Both the position numbers and the translations under genes were made by a program. The notes beneath the pieces were generated by a model that did no database searches, was not told the origin of the DNA, and was given only the letters and a program-made list of their open reading frames with translations. A stretch of DNA of 64,000 nucleotides from the NCBI GenBank assembly GCA_018449595.1, contig JAAVUU010000008.1, positions 62,001 through 126,000 on the forward strand, in the 5' to 3' direction. Shown here piece after piece: positions 35,419 to 44,692 of the stretch (positions within the stretch are counted from its first letter, which is position 1; each line of letters opens with the position of its first letter). This DNA is from Rhizobiales bacterium dw_265 (GTDB taxonomy: Bacteria; Pseudomonadota; Alphaproteobacteria; Micropepsales; Micropepsaceae).

Positions 35419-36728
35419 TGGGAATTCTGGTGAATCGCCGAGAGAATCTTTGGAGAGCACCGACGAAGGCGGTCGCATTCGACGACGCGGCCATGCTCGC
35501 CGTTAGAAATCCTTCGCCCGAAATCATTCTGGATGTGTCACGTCTGCTCTCGCGCGTTCTTCATTCCACCCCGACCGGCATCGACCGCGTGGAAATGGCC
35601 TATGCCCAAGGTCTGCCCAAACTCGTCGGCAAGCATCTGCGCTTTGCCGCGACCCATCCGCTGGGCTTCTACAGTTCATTATCTACTGACGCGGTCCAGG
35701 ATTTTCTTGCGGAGATCGCCCAGCGTTGGCGGGAAGGGGGTGTTGACGAAACCCGTCGTGAGCGTTGGCGCCATATTTTGCGCATGGGGGCTCTGGCTTG
35801 CCGGCGCGCCGGGGTGGGCGCCGTCAGCGGCCGAACGACCTACCTCCATCTGTCGCCGCGTAGCTTGGAACGCGAGGGCCAGTATCAAAGGGTCTTGCGC
35901 AAGGAGCGCGCCCGCTTGGTGTGCTTCCTGCATGATTTGATTCCGCTTCAGTATCCGCATTTCGCACGGCCCAAGAGCGTGGCCTTGTTCGAACGTCGGC
36001 TGCAGACCATCTTGCGGCTAGCCGACGGGCTACTGGTGAACTCCCAAACGACAGCAATGGCGCTGAAACCGTATTTGAAGGGTTTGAGTCGTGACGTCCC
36101 AGTCCATATTGCGCCTTTGGGGGTCTCGCCCGTCAGCGTTCCGCCTGTGCTGCTACGGTCTGGTGAACCTTACTTCGTGGTAGTCAGCACTATCGAACCT
36201 CGCAAGAACCATCTTCTCCTGCTGCAAATTTGGCAACAGCTCTTTGCCGAGTTAGGCCCGGAGAAATGTCCCATACTTGTCCTCGTCGGGCGACGTGGCT
36301 GGGAGAACGAAAATGTCATCGCCGTCCTGGATCGGTGCGTCGCAATCAAACATGTGATTTGCGAATTCGGTCGGCTTTCCGACCAGGCCATGGCCCGCCT
36401 TCTGCGTGGGGCAACAGCCCTACTGTCACCATCGTTTGCCGAGGGTTATGGCCTTCCTGTCGCCGAGGCGCTGGCGATGGGTGTTCCGGTTATCGCGAGC
36501 GATATCCCGGCCCATCGTGAGGTTGGCCGCGATGTCCCCGACTACTTGGACCCTCTGGATGGGCCCGCTTGGCGGAGCATGATTCTGGAGTATTGCGAAC
36601 CCGCGAGCCTCCGCGTCTTGGCACAGAAGGCACGGTTGGCCGGATGGGTAACGCCGAGTTGGGACAGCCATCTGCGCTCCGCCCTCACATTCGCCACCGA
36701 TCTAAACCATCAAGGAAGCTTGTCGTGA
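35415..36728 (+). CDS. GT4-type glycosyltransferase
   Basis: This 437-residue retaining glycosyltransferase of the GT-B fold has an N-terminal acceptor half with DVSRLLSRVLHSTPTGIDRVE and HDLIPLQYP. The C-terminal donor half contains STIEPRKNHLLLLQIW, GRRGWENENV and the E-x7-E motif region SFAEGYGLPVAEALAMGVPV. It should add a sugar to the growing capsule chain in the cytoplasm. It starts within the kpsS stop (ATGATG at 35415) and overlaps the next gene at GTGA. The same domain type recurs in the proteins at 40146 and 47728, so several linkages are probably made by related enzymes. Confidence 0.87.
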   Translation: MMGILVNRRENLWRAPTKAVAFDDAAMLAVRNPSPEIILDVSRLLSRVLHSTPTGIDRVEMAYAQGLPKLVGKHLRFAATHPLGFYSSLSTDAVQDFLAEIAQRWREGGVDETRRERWRHILRMGALACRRAGVGAVSGRTTYLHLSPRSLEREGQYQRVLRKERARLVCFLHDLIPLQYPHFARPKSVALFERRLQTILRLADGLLVNSQTTAMALKPYLKGLSRDVPVHIAPLGVSPVSVPPVLLRSGEPYFVVVSTIEPRKNHLLLLQIWQQLFAELGPEKCPILVLVGRRGWENENVIAVLDRCVAIKHVICEFGRLSDQAMARLLRGATALLSPSFAEGYGLPVAEALAMGVPVIASDIPAHREVGRDVPDYLDPLDGPAWRSMILEYCEPASLRVLAQKARLAGWVTPSWDSHLRSALTFATDLNHQGSLS

Positions 36729-37519
36729 CCGAGACCGCACCGATCCCGTCATTGCCCCTGTTTTACGTTAAGCCCGAGCCGATCACCGCGGAACGCCATG
36801 GCGATTTGGCTTTGGAAATGGGGCAGGGTTATCGCTTTGCTGCCCATACCAACGCTGTGCCCATCATGGGATCGGAATTCGCTGAAGCGGGGCGCTTCTA
36901 TCCGATTGTCTTTGCCGGTCAGGTGCCTCACCCAGTCGTGATGTTGGGTCTGGAACGGGACAATCTCTTTGTCGATAGCGTCGGCCATTGGTCTGATCGC
37001 CATTACATTCCCGCCTATGTCCGCCGCTATCCTTTCGTGTTCATCGAAACTGCGGCAAAGGATGGCTTTATTTTGGGGATTGATGCTGCCAGCGACCGAT
37101 TGCGCAGGGCCTCCGCCAAACGCCTATCAGACGCAAGGCTGTTTCTGGACGCTAAGCCATCACCCCTGACCCAAGAGGCTTTGCGCTTCTCCAGCGCTTT
37201 GCAGAGCGAGCATGTTGCCGCGCGCGAATTTTCCGATGCGCTCGAGCAGCACGGTCTTTTGGTGCCACGACAAGCTGATGCATTGCTGCCGGGAGGACGG
37301 CATATTCTCCTTCCGGGCTTCAAGGTAGTGGATTTTCAGAGATTTCTCATGCTGTCTGACGAGACGGTACTTGCGTGGAATCGTAAAGGTTGGCTGCGCC
37401 TGATCTATCAGCATTTGGATTCTCAGATGCGCTGGAGCGATTTGCTGGGGCCGCAGGCGGTTCGTGAGACGCCCGACACTACCAATGATGCAACGCTTGA
37501 GTTGGAGACATCAAAGTGA
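36725..37519 (+). CDS. SapC-family protein
   Basis: From the GTG at 36725 the protein is 264 residues. It has the SapC family pattern (PF07277): GYRFAAHTNAVPIMGSEFAE, RFYPIVFAG, WSDRHYIPAYVRRYPFVF and KGWLRLIYQHLDS. SapC was first linked to S-layer biology in Campylobacter and is common in Alphaproteobacteria with no assigned activity. Here it is locked into the capsule operon by overlapping stop and start codons on both sides (GTGA at 36725, and the ompH-like GTG at 37516). No signal peptide is seen, so it is probably cytoplasmic. A role in chain modification is possible but not shown. Confidence 0.85.
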   Translation: MTETAPIPSLPLFYVKPEPITAERHGDLALEMGQGYRFAAHTNAVPIMGSEFAEAGRFYPIVFAGQVPHPVVMLGLERDNLFVDSVGHWSDRHYIPAYVRRYPFVFIETAAKDGFILGIDAASDRLRRASAKRLSDARLFLDAKPSPLTQEALRFSSALQSEHVAAREFSDALEQHGLLVPRQADALLPGGRHILLPGFKVVDFQRFLMLSDETVLAWNRKGWLRLIYQHLDSQMRWSDLLGPQAVRETPDTTNDATLELETSK

Positions 37520-38100
37520 ACACGCGGCTCGTTGTTTGCACGGTTCTTGCTGTGGCCTCGGGCGCGGCCACAGCCATGGCCGTCACAAATTTTGGCGGTC
37601 CAACCCTGCCAGGGATCTGCGTTCTGGACCGTGCCACGGTACTTACCACATCAAAGGTAGGAATATTCGCGACCGGACGATTTAATCAATTGCGCCAATC
37701 GGCTCAAGCTGACGTCAATGCGCAACAGGAAAAAATCCTTGCCGACAACAAGGCACTTCTTGCCCAACAAAAGACGTTGCCGCCTGCGGTGTTCCAGCAA
37801 AAGCAACAAGTCGTGGTCAAGCGCGTCGCCGATCTGAGGGGTGAGGCTGCGCGGCGCACCCAATCCTTGGAAGCGATGCGGCAAGACGCGATCAACAAGA
37901 TATCGCAACAGGCCCAGCCCGTTATCCTGTCTGTCTATCAATCCCGGCATTGTGGCCTGCTATTGAGCCGTGAAGCGGTTTTGGCCGGTAATCCGGGATT
38001 AGACGTCACCGGAGATGTGGTCAAAGGTCTAAACGCGAAGATTTCAGTCGTCGCCCTTGCTGAGCCGAAATCTACGAACCTTGCCGGCGGGAAGCACTGA
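37516..38100 (+). CDS. OmpH/Skp-like periplasmic chaperone
   Basis: This 194-residue protein has a signal peptide (about 1-22, ASGAATAMA) and an OmpH/Skp-type body. It comprises a short strand segment (ICVLDRATVLTTSKVG), two long charged helices (about 60-125, SAQADVNAQQEKILADNKAL and RVADLRGEAARRTQSLEAM) and a closing strand. Skp-family proteins hold unfolded outer-membrane proteins in the periplasm. Having its own copy inside a capsule operon is unusual. It could service the outer-membrane export channel or the neighbouring surface adhesin. It overlaps the SapC gene and is followed two bases later by the ABC permease. Confidence 0.83.
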   Translation: MNTRLVVCTVLAVASGAATAMAVTNFGGPTLPGICVLDRATVLTTSKVGIFATGRFNQLRQSAQADVNAQQEKILADNKALLAQQKTLPPAVFQQKQQVVVKRVADLRGEAARRTQSLEAMRQDAINKISQQAQPVILSVYQSRHCGLLLSREAVLAGNPGLDVTGDVVKGLNAKISVVALAEPKSTNLAGGKH

Positions 38101-38102
38101 GC

Positions 38103-38930
38103 ATGGCCTCTGGATTTGCATTTCCTTCAGGGAGCGCGGGCCATCACAGTTCCGTGATCCTGCGGGGCTTGTCCAACCAGATGCATGTGGTGGGAGCGCT
38201 CATTCTGCGCGAACTCCATACGCGGTTCGGTCGCAATAATATCGGGTATCTCTGGATCATTGCGGAGCCCATGATGTTGGCGACCGCGGTGGCGGGTATT
38301 CATGTTGGCAGTCATTCGCGTTATGGCATGGATATCCAGCCAGTGCCGTTCACCCTCAATGGCTATTGCCTATTTATGATTTTTCGCTCGGTCATTGGCC
38401 GCTCGGAATCGACTTTGCAATCGAACCGACCTCTTCTCTATCACCGGCAGGTCACTATCTTCGACATGCTTCTTGCCCGGGCTTTGCTGGACGGCATTTC
38501 GATAGCCGCTACGATGGTGATCCTTTTCGCCGGAGCCTATGCCCTCGACCTGTCGGATCTGCCGGCCAAACCCCTGCTGCTCATGGCGGCGATTTTCTAC
38601 ATGACCTGGTTTTCCTTCGCCGTCTCCATGCTGGTTTGCTGGGGCACACAGGCCAGCCACATTTTTGAGCGCTTGCTTCATCCTATAACTTACTTGTTGA
38701 TGCCGATTTCTGGTGGCTTCTACTTATTGAAATGGATACCAGAGCCGTACCGCGATTGGCTTTGGTATTTTCCGATGGTTCAAATCTTCGAATTGGGACG
38801 AACCGGTGTTTTCGCTAGCTTTGACAGCCCGTACTACGATCACATGTATATCGTTGGCTCGTGTCTAGTTTTGACTTGGCTCGGCATGATCAGTCTGCGA
38901 ATTGCACGACGCCAAGTCCACCTGCACTGA
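38103..38930 (+). CDS. kpsM: KpsM-like capsule ABC-transporter permease
   Basis: This 275-residue ABC-2 type permease has six predicted membrane spans from about residue 55 onward. The family signature ALILRELHTRFGRNNIGYLWIIAEP sits at the start, and HPITYLLMPISGGFYLLKWIPEPYRD lies near the end of the fifth span. Together with KpsT and KpsE it moves lipid-linked capsule across the inner membrane. The start ATG is two bases after the ompH-like stop. Its ATPase partner is not adjacent but 11 kb away on the same strand (49269). Confidence 0.9.
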   Translation: MASGFAFPSGSAGHHSSVILRGLSNQMHVVGALILRELHTRFGRNNIGYLWIIAEPMMLATAVAGIHVGSHSRYGMDIQPVPFTLNGYCLFMIFRSVIGRSESTLQSNRPLLYHRQVTIFDMLLARALLDGISIAATMVILFAGAYALDLSDLPAKPLLLMAAIFYMTWFSFAVSMLVCWGTQASHIFERLLHPITYLLMPISGGFYLLKWIPEPYRDWLWYFPMVQIFELGRTGVFASFDSPYYDHMYIVGSCLVLTWLGMISLRIARRQVHLH

Positions 38931-38949
38931 TTTAACCCGCGAGTATCCG

Positions 38950-40134
38950 ATGCACGACGCCTTCGACCGCACCATCGACATAGGGATCGCCGCCCCGCAT
39001 CGGCCGGCGCCGGGCTGGCTGATGAAACTAGTAGAAGTTTCCAAGAAGCACTGGTCGCTACTTGCAATCGTTATTGTTCCATCTGTCGTCTTGGCGGCCT
39101 GGCTTTTTCTCGTTACGGCCGATCAATATGAGTCAGATGCGGACTTTGTCGTAAAGTCCGCCAGCCAGATGAACGAAGGGGGCAGTTCGGGCGGCCTGGC
39201 GCAGCTCTTCGGCCTGGGAGGCGGGGTTACGGCTTCGCAGAGCGCTTCGTTCGATGTCGGCGACTATATGACATCACACGATGCCGTCGACACCTTGGCT
39301 CGTCATATTGACCTTATCAGCATGTTCAGGCGTCCGGAGGCGGACATCGTTTCAAGACTTTGGTCGGATCAGCCGGAGGCTGAAGATCTGCTCAAATTCT
39401 ACCGCCAACATGTCGACGTGACATATAACCAGGATACGGCGATCACCAGTCTTAAGGTGCGCGCATTTCGGCCGGATGATGCGCATGTCATTGCCGAGAC
39501 ACTCCTCAAGCTGGGCGAGCAGCGGGTCAATGACGTTAACCAGCGCGCTTATCACAACGGCCTGGCGGTCGCGTCTCAACAATTGCATGAAGCAGAGGCG
39601 GCCCTTGCCGCTGCCCAGGGGGCAATGACCAGTCTACGGCAAAAAGGTGGCGATATCGATCCGGTGCATACCAGTGCGGCTCAGATCACCCTTGTCAGCA
39701 CTTTGCGCATCGAGCTCGCCCAGGCCAAAGCAGAAATAGCGGCTATGCGGGGTACCGTTCAGCCCGATAGTCCCCAATTCGTCGCTCAACAGTCGAGAGT
39801 GCGGGCTTTGCAGTCCCAGGTCGACAGCGAGGCAGGCCGGCTGACCGGCAATGCCGATGCCCTTGCACCCGGATTGAGTTCCTTTGAAGAGCTGCGCTTT
39901 CGCCAGGACTTCGTTGCTAAACGCTATGAAGCTGCCGCAGGGGCCTTCGAGACGGCGCGCGCGCAACTCTTGAAACAGCAGCTATTCGTGATCCGAGTGG
40001 TCGAACCCAACCTGCCGCAGAAGTCACTTAATCCCAATCGGTTCATGATCTTGGCGACGGCTTTCTTTGGACTTCTGCTGGCCTACGGCATTGGGTGGCT
40101 CGTCGTCGCAGGCATCAAGGAACATACGGGTTAA
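38950..40134 (+). CDS. kpsE: KpsE-like inner-membrane capsule export protein (PCP family)
   Basis: From the ATG at 38950 the protein is 394 residues. Two membrane spans, at about 36-57 (LLAIVIVPSVVLAAWLFLV) and near the C-terminus (FMILATAFFGLLLAYGIGWLVVAG), flank a large periplasmic domain with coiled-coil helices (about 185-330). This is the polysaccharide co-polymerase type 3 layout. It bridges the KpsMT transporter to the outer-membrane OPX channel and influences chain export. The Gly/Ser-rich GGSSGGLAQLFGLGGG insert after the first span is typical of alphaproteobacterial members. It lies in the operon between kpsM and a glycosyltransferase gene. Confidence 0.87.
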   Translation: MHDAFDRTIDIGIAAPHRPAPGWLMKLVEVSKKHWSLLAIVIVPSVVLAAWLFLVTADQYESDADFVVKSASQMNEGGSSGGLAQLFGLGGGVTASQSASFDVGDYMTSHDAVDTLARHIDLISMFRRPEADIVSRLWSDQPEAEDLLKFYRQHVDVTYNQDTAITSLKVRAFRPDDAHVIAETLLKLGEQRVNDVNQRAYHNGLAVASQQLHEAEAALAAAQGAMTSLRQKGGDIDPVHTSAAQITLVSTLRIELAQAKAEIAAMRGTVQPDSPQFVAQQSRVRALQSQVDSEAGRLTGNADALAPGLSSFEELRFRQDFVAKRYEAAAGAFETARAQLLKQQLFVIRVVEPNLPQKSLNPNRFMILATAFFGLLLAYGIGWLVVAGIKEHTG

Positions 40135-40145
40135 CGGGGGAACAG

Positions 40146-42674
40146 ATGTTAGACTTTAAGTCACTAGCCCTCGGCCTCAAACTGTATAAGTCAGGCGGTA
40201 TTCCCGTTTCTGCTGGCGTGCATCGCAGGCTGGTTGCCGCCAATCAGGCCCGCGACCGTCGTGACTGGCGGGTGGCCGCCGAAGGATATCAGGCGGCGCT
40301 GGATATCGACGATTCCCTTGCCCATATCTGGATCCAACTCGGTCACGCCCGAAAGGAACTCTCTGAATTCGAGGCGGCGGAAGCGGCATATCAGCGATCT
40401 GCGCGCCTGGCCCCGAACACTTCCGAGGCCCCGCTTCACCTCGGCCATCTGCGTAAGCTCATAGGCGATCTCAATGGCGCCAACCGCCTCTATATCCAGG
40501 CTGCCCGCTTGGACCCGGGCCATCCCGACGTCCTGGCGGAAGTGCAGGGCATGGATATCGGAGCCGCCGATTTCTCCGCACTTCTCGACACGGGTAGCGC
40601 GGAGATGTCATGGCCCGAGCCAGCGACCCTGGAGGGCGCCGCGGACGCGGCCCGAGCTGGCCTTGAAGGCGTGCGGGCTATTCTCGGCGATCGCTTGCGC
40701 GATCTGCCGCCGGATACGCGCGAGAAGCTTGCCAGCCTCGATAAGGTTCTGGAAGATATCGTGTCAGGTCGCGGGGAGGGCCAGCAGGCAGAACCGTCCG
40801 GACCGATCCTCATCTTCGACGTTTCAGATCTGATCTCCTATTTCCGCAACGCTCGCTTGCCGACGGGGATACAACGGGTGCAAATCGAGATCATCGTCAG
40901 CGCCATCGAAAATGGCCGCCGTCCCGTCAAGATCTGCAGCTTCGTTGACCAACGCGACAATTGGTTTGAGATCCCTCCAGCTGCGTTTCAACTGCTCAGC
41001 CAACTGAGTCTGAGTGCGGGCGATCGTCATGCCGCCGACTGGACGCTGATGCAGCGGCGTCTGCAGATCCTACTGAATACCCGGGAACCTTTTGTGTTTC
41101 CGCGAGGTGCCTTTCTGATCAATCTCGGTACTTCCTGGTGGCTGCAAAACTATTTTCTGTTTGTGAGGAAGGCAAAGGCGCAGTACGGCATTCGCTACGT
41201 GCCGTTCGTTCACGATCTCATTCCGATCAAAGCGCGTCAACATTGCACCAAGGAATTGACGCAAGATTTCATCTCCTGGGCGCTTGGTGCCTTCGATCAC
41301 GCGGATTTCTTTCTGGCCAATTCCGAGGCGACAAAACGGGATCTTATGGATGTGGCAGCACATCTCGGTCACGACCTGTCGCCTGATCATGTTGGAGTTG
41401 TTCGACTTGATGCCGATTTTCGCAAGCAAACGGGCCATTCACCGGATCCAAAACTGTTGGAGCCGCTGGGATTGAGCCGGACACCTTATGTCTTGTTCGT
41501 TTCGACAATCGAATCCCGCAAGAATCATCGCTGCGCCTTCGAAGCCTGGACGAACTTGATCCGTAAGTACGGTACGGCCCATGTGCCAAAACTTGTCTGC
41601 GTCGGCAATCGCGGATGGCTTAACGACGCGGTTTATGCCGAACTGGAGTCCAATGAGCGGCTCGCTGGTAGCGTCATGATGTTGTCCGGATTGTCCGACG
41701 CGCAGCTAGCGGCTTTGTATCAGGGCTGTCTCTTTACACTCTATCCGAGCAGTTATGAGGGCTGGGGCCTGCCGGTTACCGAGTCACTCTGTTACGGCAA
41801 GATTCCGGTAGTGTCCGACGCGGCGTCGTTGCCCGAATCAGCTGGTCCATATGGTGTGTATTTCGAGAATGGCTCGGCAAGGGGGCTGACCGACGCTCTC
41901 GAGCGAATGCTCTTCGAGCCCCACTTCCGGAGGTCCAAGGAACGTGAAATCATCGAGTCCTTTCGGCCGCGGCCTTGGCGTGACCTTGGTGAGGAAATGG
42001 TTGCATACTGTGGCCGATGGGATGCAGCAGGTCGTCCCTCCTTCGATCCGCCGCAAGCGCAACTCGGCTCGTATCACGCGATCGTGCGTAATTTTGAGAC
42101 GCGTGTCTGGCCCGGCATGCGCTCCGCGGAGATCTTCCGGTCCGGTAGCGGCTGGTGGGGTCCTGATAACTTTGGGTGTTGGACCAAATCCCAGGGGGGC
42201 GAACTTGAGATTGGGCTTCCGGATGGGCACGAGCCCCTCCGCATACATTTTCAACTTCATGGCCCGCCGGGGAAGGCGTGCAGCTTCACGCTCAAGATAG
42301 CTGGCGCCCGCCCGATGGGCGGCCTCCTTGAGCCGGGCGAATTCCGCTGGCTCACCGTCGATCTGCCGCCCGCGGATCATTCGCATCCGGTGCTGCGCGC
42401 GCGGCTGGACAGCGCGGATACGACCAATCTCGCTGAGGTTACCGGTACCAGCGACATACGCACGGTTGGGGTCGGCCTGGCGGGCTTTTTCATCAGTGCC
42501 GCAGAGGATGCGGCGAGCAGGCTTGCCTTCGTCGAGGCTGTGGCATTGCGAAATCTTTCCAGCGTCAGCTTCGGCCGCGAATCCCGGGTCGAGAGCCAGA
42601 CGTCTAGGCGCGACGCCGCGTTTGCGCCGGCGCATCGCGGCTTGCGGGCGGTTCCAGACCCGGCTGCGCTATGA
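40146..42674 (+). CDS. TPR - GT4 glycosyltransferase with C-terminal beta module
   Basis: From the ATG at 40146 the protein is 842 residues. TPR repeats occupy about 30-135 (DWRVAAEGYQAALDIDDSLA, EFEAAEAAYQRSARLAP). A GT4 domain spans about 215-620, with DVSDLISYFRNARLPTGIQRVQ, VPFVHDLIPIKARQ, STIESRKNHRCAFEAW and SSYEGWGLPVTESLCYGKIPV. The last 200 residues form a probable beta-sandwich. The GT core resembles the enzyme at 35415, including the DVS...PTGI.RV opening, so the two probably arose by duplication. It should extend or cap the capsule. The stop overlaps the following ATG. Confidence 0.83.
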   Translation: MLDFKSLALGLKLYKSGGIPVSAGVHRRLVAANQARDRRDWRVAAEGYQAALDIDDSLAHIWIQLGHARKELSEFEAAEAAYQRSARLAPNTSEAPLHLGHLRKLIGDLNGANRLYIQAARLDPGHPDVLAEVQGMDIGAADFSALLDTGSAEMSWPEPATLEGAADAARAGLEGVRAILGDRLRDLPPDTREKLASLDKVLEDIVSGRGEGQQAEPSGPILIFDVSDLISYFRNARLPTGIQRVQIEIIVSAIENGRRPVKICSFVDQRDNWFEIPPAAFQLLSQLSLSAGDRHAADWTLMQRRLQILLNTREPFVFPRGAFLINLGTSWWLQNYFLFVRKAKAQYGIRYVPFVHDLIPIKARQHCTKELTQDFISWALGAFDHADFFLANSEATKRDLMDVAAHLGHDLSPDHVGVVRLDADFRKQTGHSPDPKLLEPLGLSRTPYVLFVSTIESRKNHRCAFEAWTNLIRKYGTAHVPKLVCVGNRGWLNDAVYAELESNERLAGSVMMLSGLSDAQLAALYQGCLFTLYPSSYEGWGLPVTESLCYGKIPVVSDAASLPESAGPYGVYFENGSARGLTDALERMLFEPHFRRSKEREIIESFRPRPWRDLGEEMVAYCGRWDAAGRPSFDPPQAQLGSYHAIVRNFETRVWPGMRSAEIFRSGSGWWGPDNFGCWTKSQGGELEIGLPDGHEPLRIHFQLHGPPGKACSFTLKIAGARPMGGLLEPGEFRWLTVDLPPADHSHPVLRARLDSADTTNLAEVTGTSDIRTVGVGLAGFFISAAEDAASRLAFVEAVALRNLSSVSFGRESRVESQTSRRDAAFAPAHRGLRAVPDPAAL

Positions 42675-43642
42675 TGGATGTCGTGGTTGTGACCTTCGCC
42701 GACCCGCATCGAGCCGATCTCTCGCGCGTCCTGAGTGAGGCATTGGAACATTGCGGCGCGGCCATCGTCCCGGCGCCTGTCGATTGGGGCGCCGGAAGTT
42801 CCCGGGATGTTTGGGAGCCGTTGGCGGGCCGACTCGGTGACGCTTCCGTAGTGCTGACCGCCGGTCTCGGATTGGGGGGCTTTGGCGCGCTCTCGTTCGC
42901 CCAGGCCTTCGGCGCGCAAGCGGTCCTGGCTTTGGCTCCCATGTTGGACTACGGGCGGCTGATTGCGCCGCAAGATGTCGATGACCTGGTACAGATCTTT
43001 GCCAATCCGACCGCGATGACGCCCAGTTTGTCGCTCCTCGCGAGCCCATCGTCAGCAGCGCTCGATATGGCTCTGGCGGAACGCCTCGTTCTACACGACG
43101 CGAGACTGACATTGAGCTATTCCAGCCTTCCTTTGGAGGCCCTTCCGGTCGCGCTGTACGAGTCGGGGCAGATCTCCGCATTTCTCGCAACGCAGGCTGC
43201 CGGTCCGCAAACTCATAGCTTTCTTGAGGTCAGCACGCAGTGGCTGGCTGCTTCCAACTATAAATTTGACCTTGAGGGCAGTAGGGGACCTGCCCAGGAT
43301 GGCGCCTTGATGCTAACGGGACGGATTGTTCACCAGGGGGATCGCCCGCTGGAAGATTTCCTTTCTCTTCCGCGCAGGCTCGGCGCAAGGATTTACGGCT
43401 ATCAAGGTCAATTGCTGCGAATGGTCCATGGCCACTCACTTCATGAAGATCGACAAGTCGACGGCGCCATGCGATTTTCCTTGCCCTTTTCTGGCTCCGA
43501 TCTGGATGGCGCCGAAACAGTAATCTGCTCCGTTGTCTGCGGTGATGGGCTATGGCTGGATACAATGGGATTTGCCGCCGCGCGCTTCATGGTCGAAGCA
43601 TACCCATCGCGGGCCAGGCCGGGGGCCGCGCATGAAGGCTGA
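42671..43642 (+). CDS. alpha/beta-hydrolase-like protein lacking the nucleophile serine
   Basis: This 323-residue protein has an alpha/beta-hydrolase-like core. The nucleophile-elbow region reads TAGLGLGGFGALSFAQAFGA, where active relatives have G-x-S-x-G-G, so the catalytic serine is replaced by glycine. The C-terminal part (about 180-310) is beta-rich and unlike known enzymes. It may be a binding or scaffold protein derived from an esterase. It starts inside the stop of the glycosyltransferase gene (ATGATGG) and overlaps the next gene by 11 bases, so it is a true member of the operon. The family assignment is by motif only. Confidence 0.55.
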   Translation: MMDVVVVTFADPHRADLSRVLSEALEHCGAAIVPAPVDWGAGSSRDVWEPLAGRLGDASVVLTAGLGLGGFGALSFAQAFGAQAVLALAPMLDYGRLIAPQDVDDLVQIFANPTAMTPSLSLLASPSSAALDMALAERLVLHDARLTLSYSSLPLEALPVALYESGQISAFLATQAAGPQTHSFLEVSTQWLAASNYKFDLEGSRGPAQDGALMLTGRIVHQGDRPLEDFLSLPRRLGARIYGYQGQLLRMVHGHSLHEDRQVDGAMRFSLPFSGSDLDGAETVICSVVCGDGLWLDTMGFAAARFMVEAYPSRARPGAAHEG

Positions 43643-44678
43643 TCCTATTGCCGAGCGCTCAGACGTCATCGCATGCTATCGGCAGTTTCTCGGTCGCGAG
43701 CCGGAGAACGATCAGGTCGTGGACGAAGCACTTGGCGACGAGCCTGGCCTTTGGGCCCTCATCGAACGCTTTCAGAACTCGCCCGAGGCATTGCGACGCC
43801 AGGAAATGTTGAGCGCCGATAGAGTCAAACAGAACCAGAATTCGCGGGGGATCGAGACATTCGCCGACCCGGCAGCTTTCGCCAAACTGGTGGAACATGT
43901 CAGGACAGTGTGGTCGCGCTACGGCGATGAGGATGCCTACTATTCCGTGCTCACTCATCCAAACTTTCATTTGGACAGGATTACCGACCGCGAAATTGAG
44001 TCGTTTTATGAAACGGGCTTCGCTGCGGTCGCGGAAGTCGAGGCGCTATTCACCCGCAACGGGTTGGTGCTGCCTGCCGGCGGGACGGTATTCGAACTTG
44101 GATGCGGCCTGGCCCGCCTAGCCGAAGCCTTTCGCCGGCATTGCGCGCGATATGTCGGCATCGATATCAGCGCTGGACATCTGGCGCTTGCGCGTGAGCG
44201 GCTGAAAATCAGGGGCGTGGAAGGCATCACGCTAATGCTTTTGCATGACTTTATCCTGCATCCCGTCGCATTCGATGTGCTCTACTCCGTGATTGTGTTG
44301 CAGCATAATCCCCCTCCGATTATTGCGAATTTGCTTGATATTGCCTTGCGCCGACTCAAGCCAGGTGGTCTGGCTTACTTTCAGGTGCCCTGCTTTCTCT
44401 ATGACTATAAATTCTCGGTCGAGTCTTACCTCAGGGGTGAAGGCCGTAAGGAGGAGATGGAGATTCATGCCGTCCCACAGCACGTCATTTTCGACCTGCT
44501 GCACAAGCATGGGTTGGTCCCCGTGGAAGTTACGCCGGACTCTCAAATTGGCGCGATCGGATTTTCATACTGCTTTGTTGCTCAAAAGTCCGAGCATGGA
44601 CATGGCGGGGCCGGCGATCTCGTGGGCGCAGCGAAGTCCTTGTCTCCTTGGATTGCCTATGCGTCTGCCCCTCTGTAG
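43632..44678 (+). CDS. SAM-dependent methyltransferase with DUF4214-like N-terminus
   Basis: From the ATG at 43632 the protein is 348 residues. An N-terminal segment (CYRQFLGREPENDQVVDEAL then RFQNSPEALRRQ) follows the pattern of DUF4214 repeats. A class I methyltransferase domain spans about 120-310. Its SAM-binding motif I is VFELGCGLARLAEAF, followed by YVGIDISAGHLALARERL and the LRRLKPGGLAYFQVP motif. It probably methylates a capsule sugar or caps the chain. A similar DUF4214-like start is found in the minus-strand protein at 45675, so the segment may be a shared binding module. Confidence 0.8.
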   Translation: MKADPIAERSDVIACYRQFLGREPENDQVVDEALGDEPGLWALIERFQNSPEALRRQEMLSADRVKQNQNSRGIETFADPAAFAKLVEHVRTVWSRYGDEDAYYSVLTHPNFHLDRITDREIESFYETGFAAVAEVEALFTRNGLVLPAGGTVFELGCGLARLAEAFRRHCARYVGIDISAGHLALARERLKIRGVEGITLMLLHDFILHPVAFDVLYSVIVLQHNPPPIIANLLDIALRRLKPGGLAYFQVPCFLYDYKFSVESYLRGEGRKEEMEIHAVPQHVIFDLLHKHGLVPVEVTPDSQIGAIGFSYCFVAQKSEHGHGGAGDLVGAAKSLSPWIAYASAPL

Positions 44679-44692
44679 AACTGCGACCGCTC

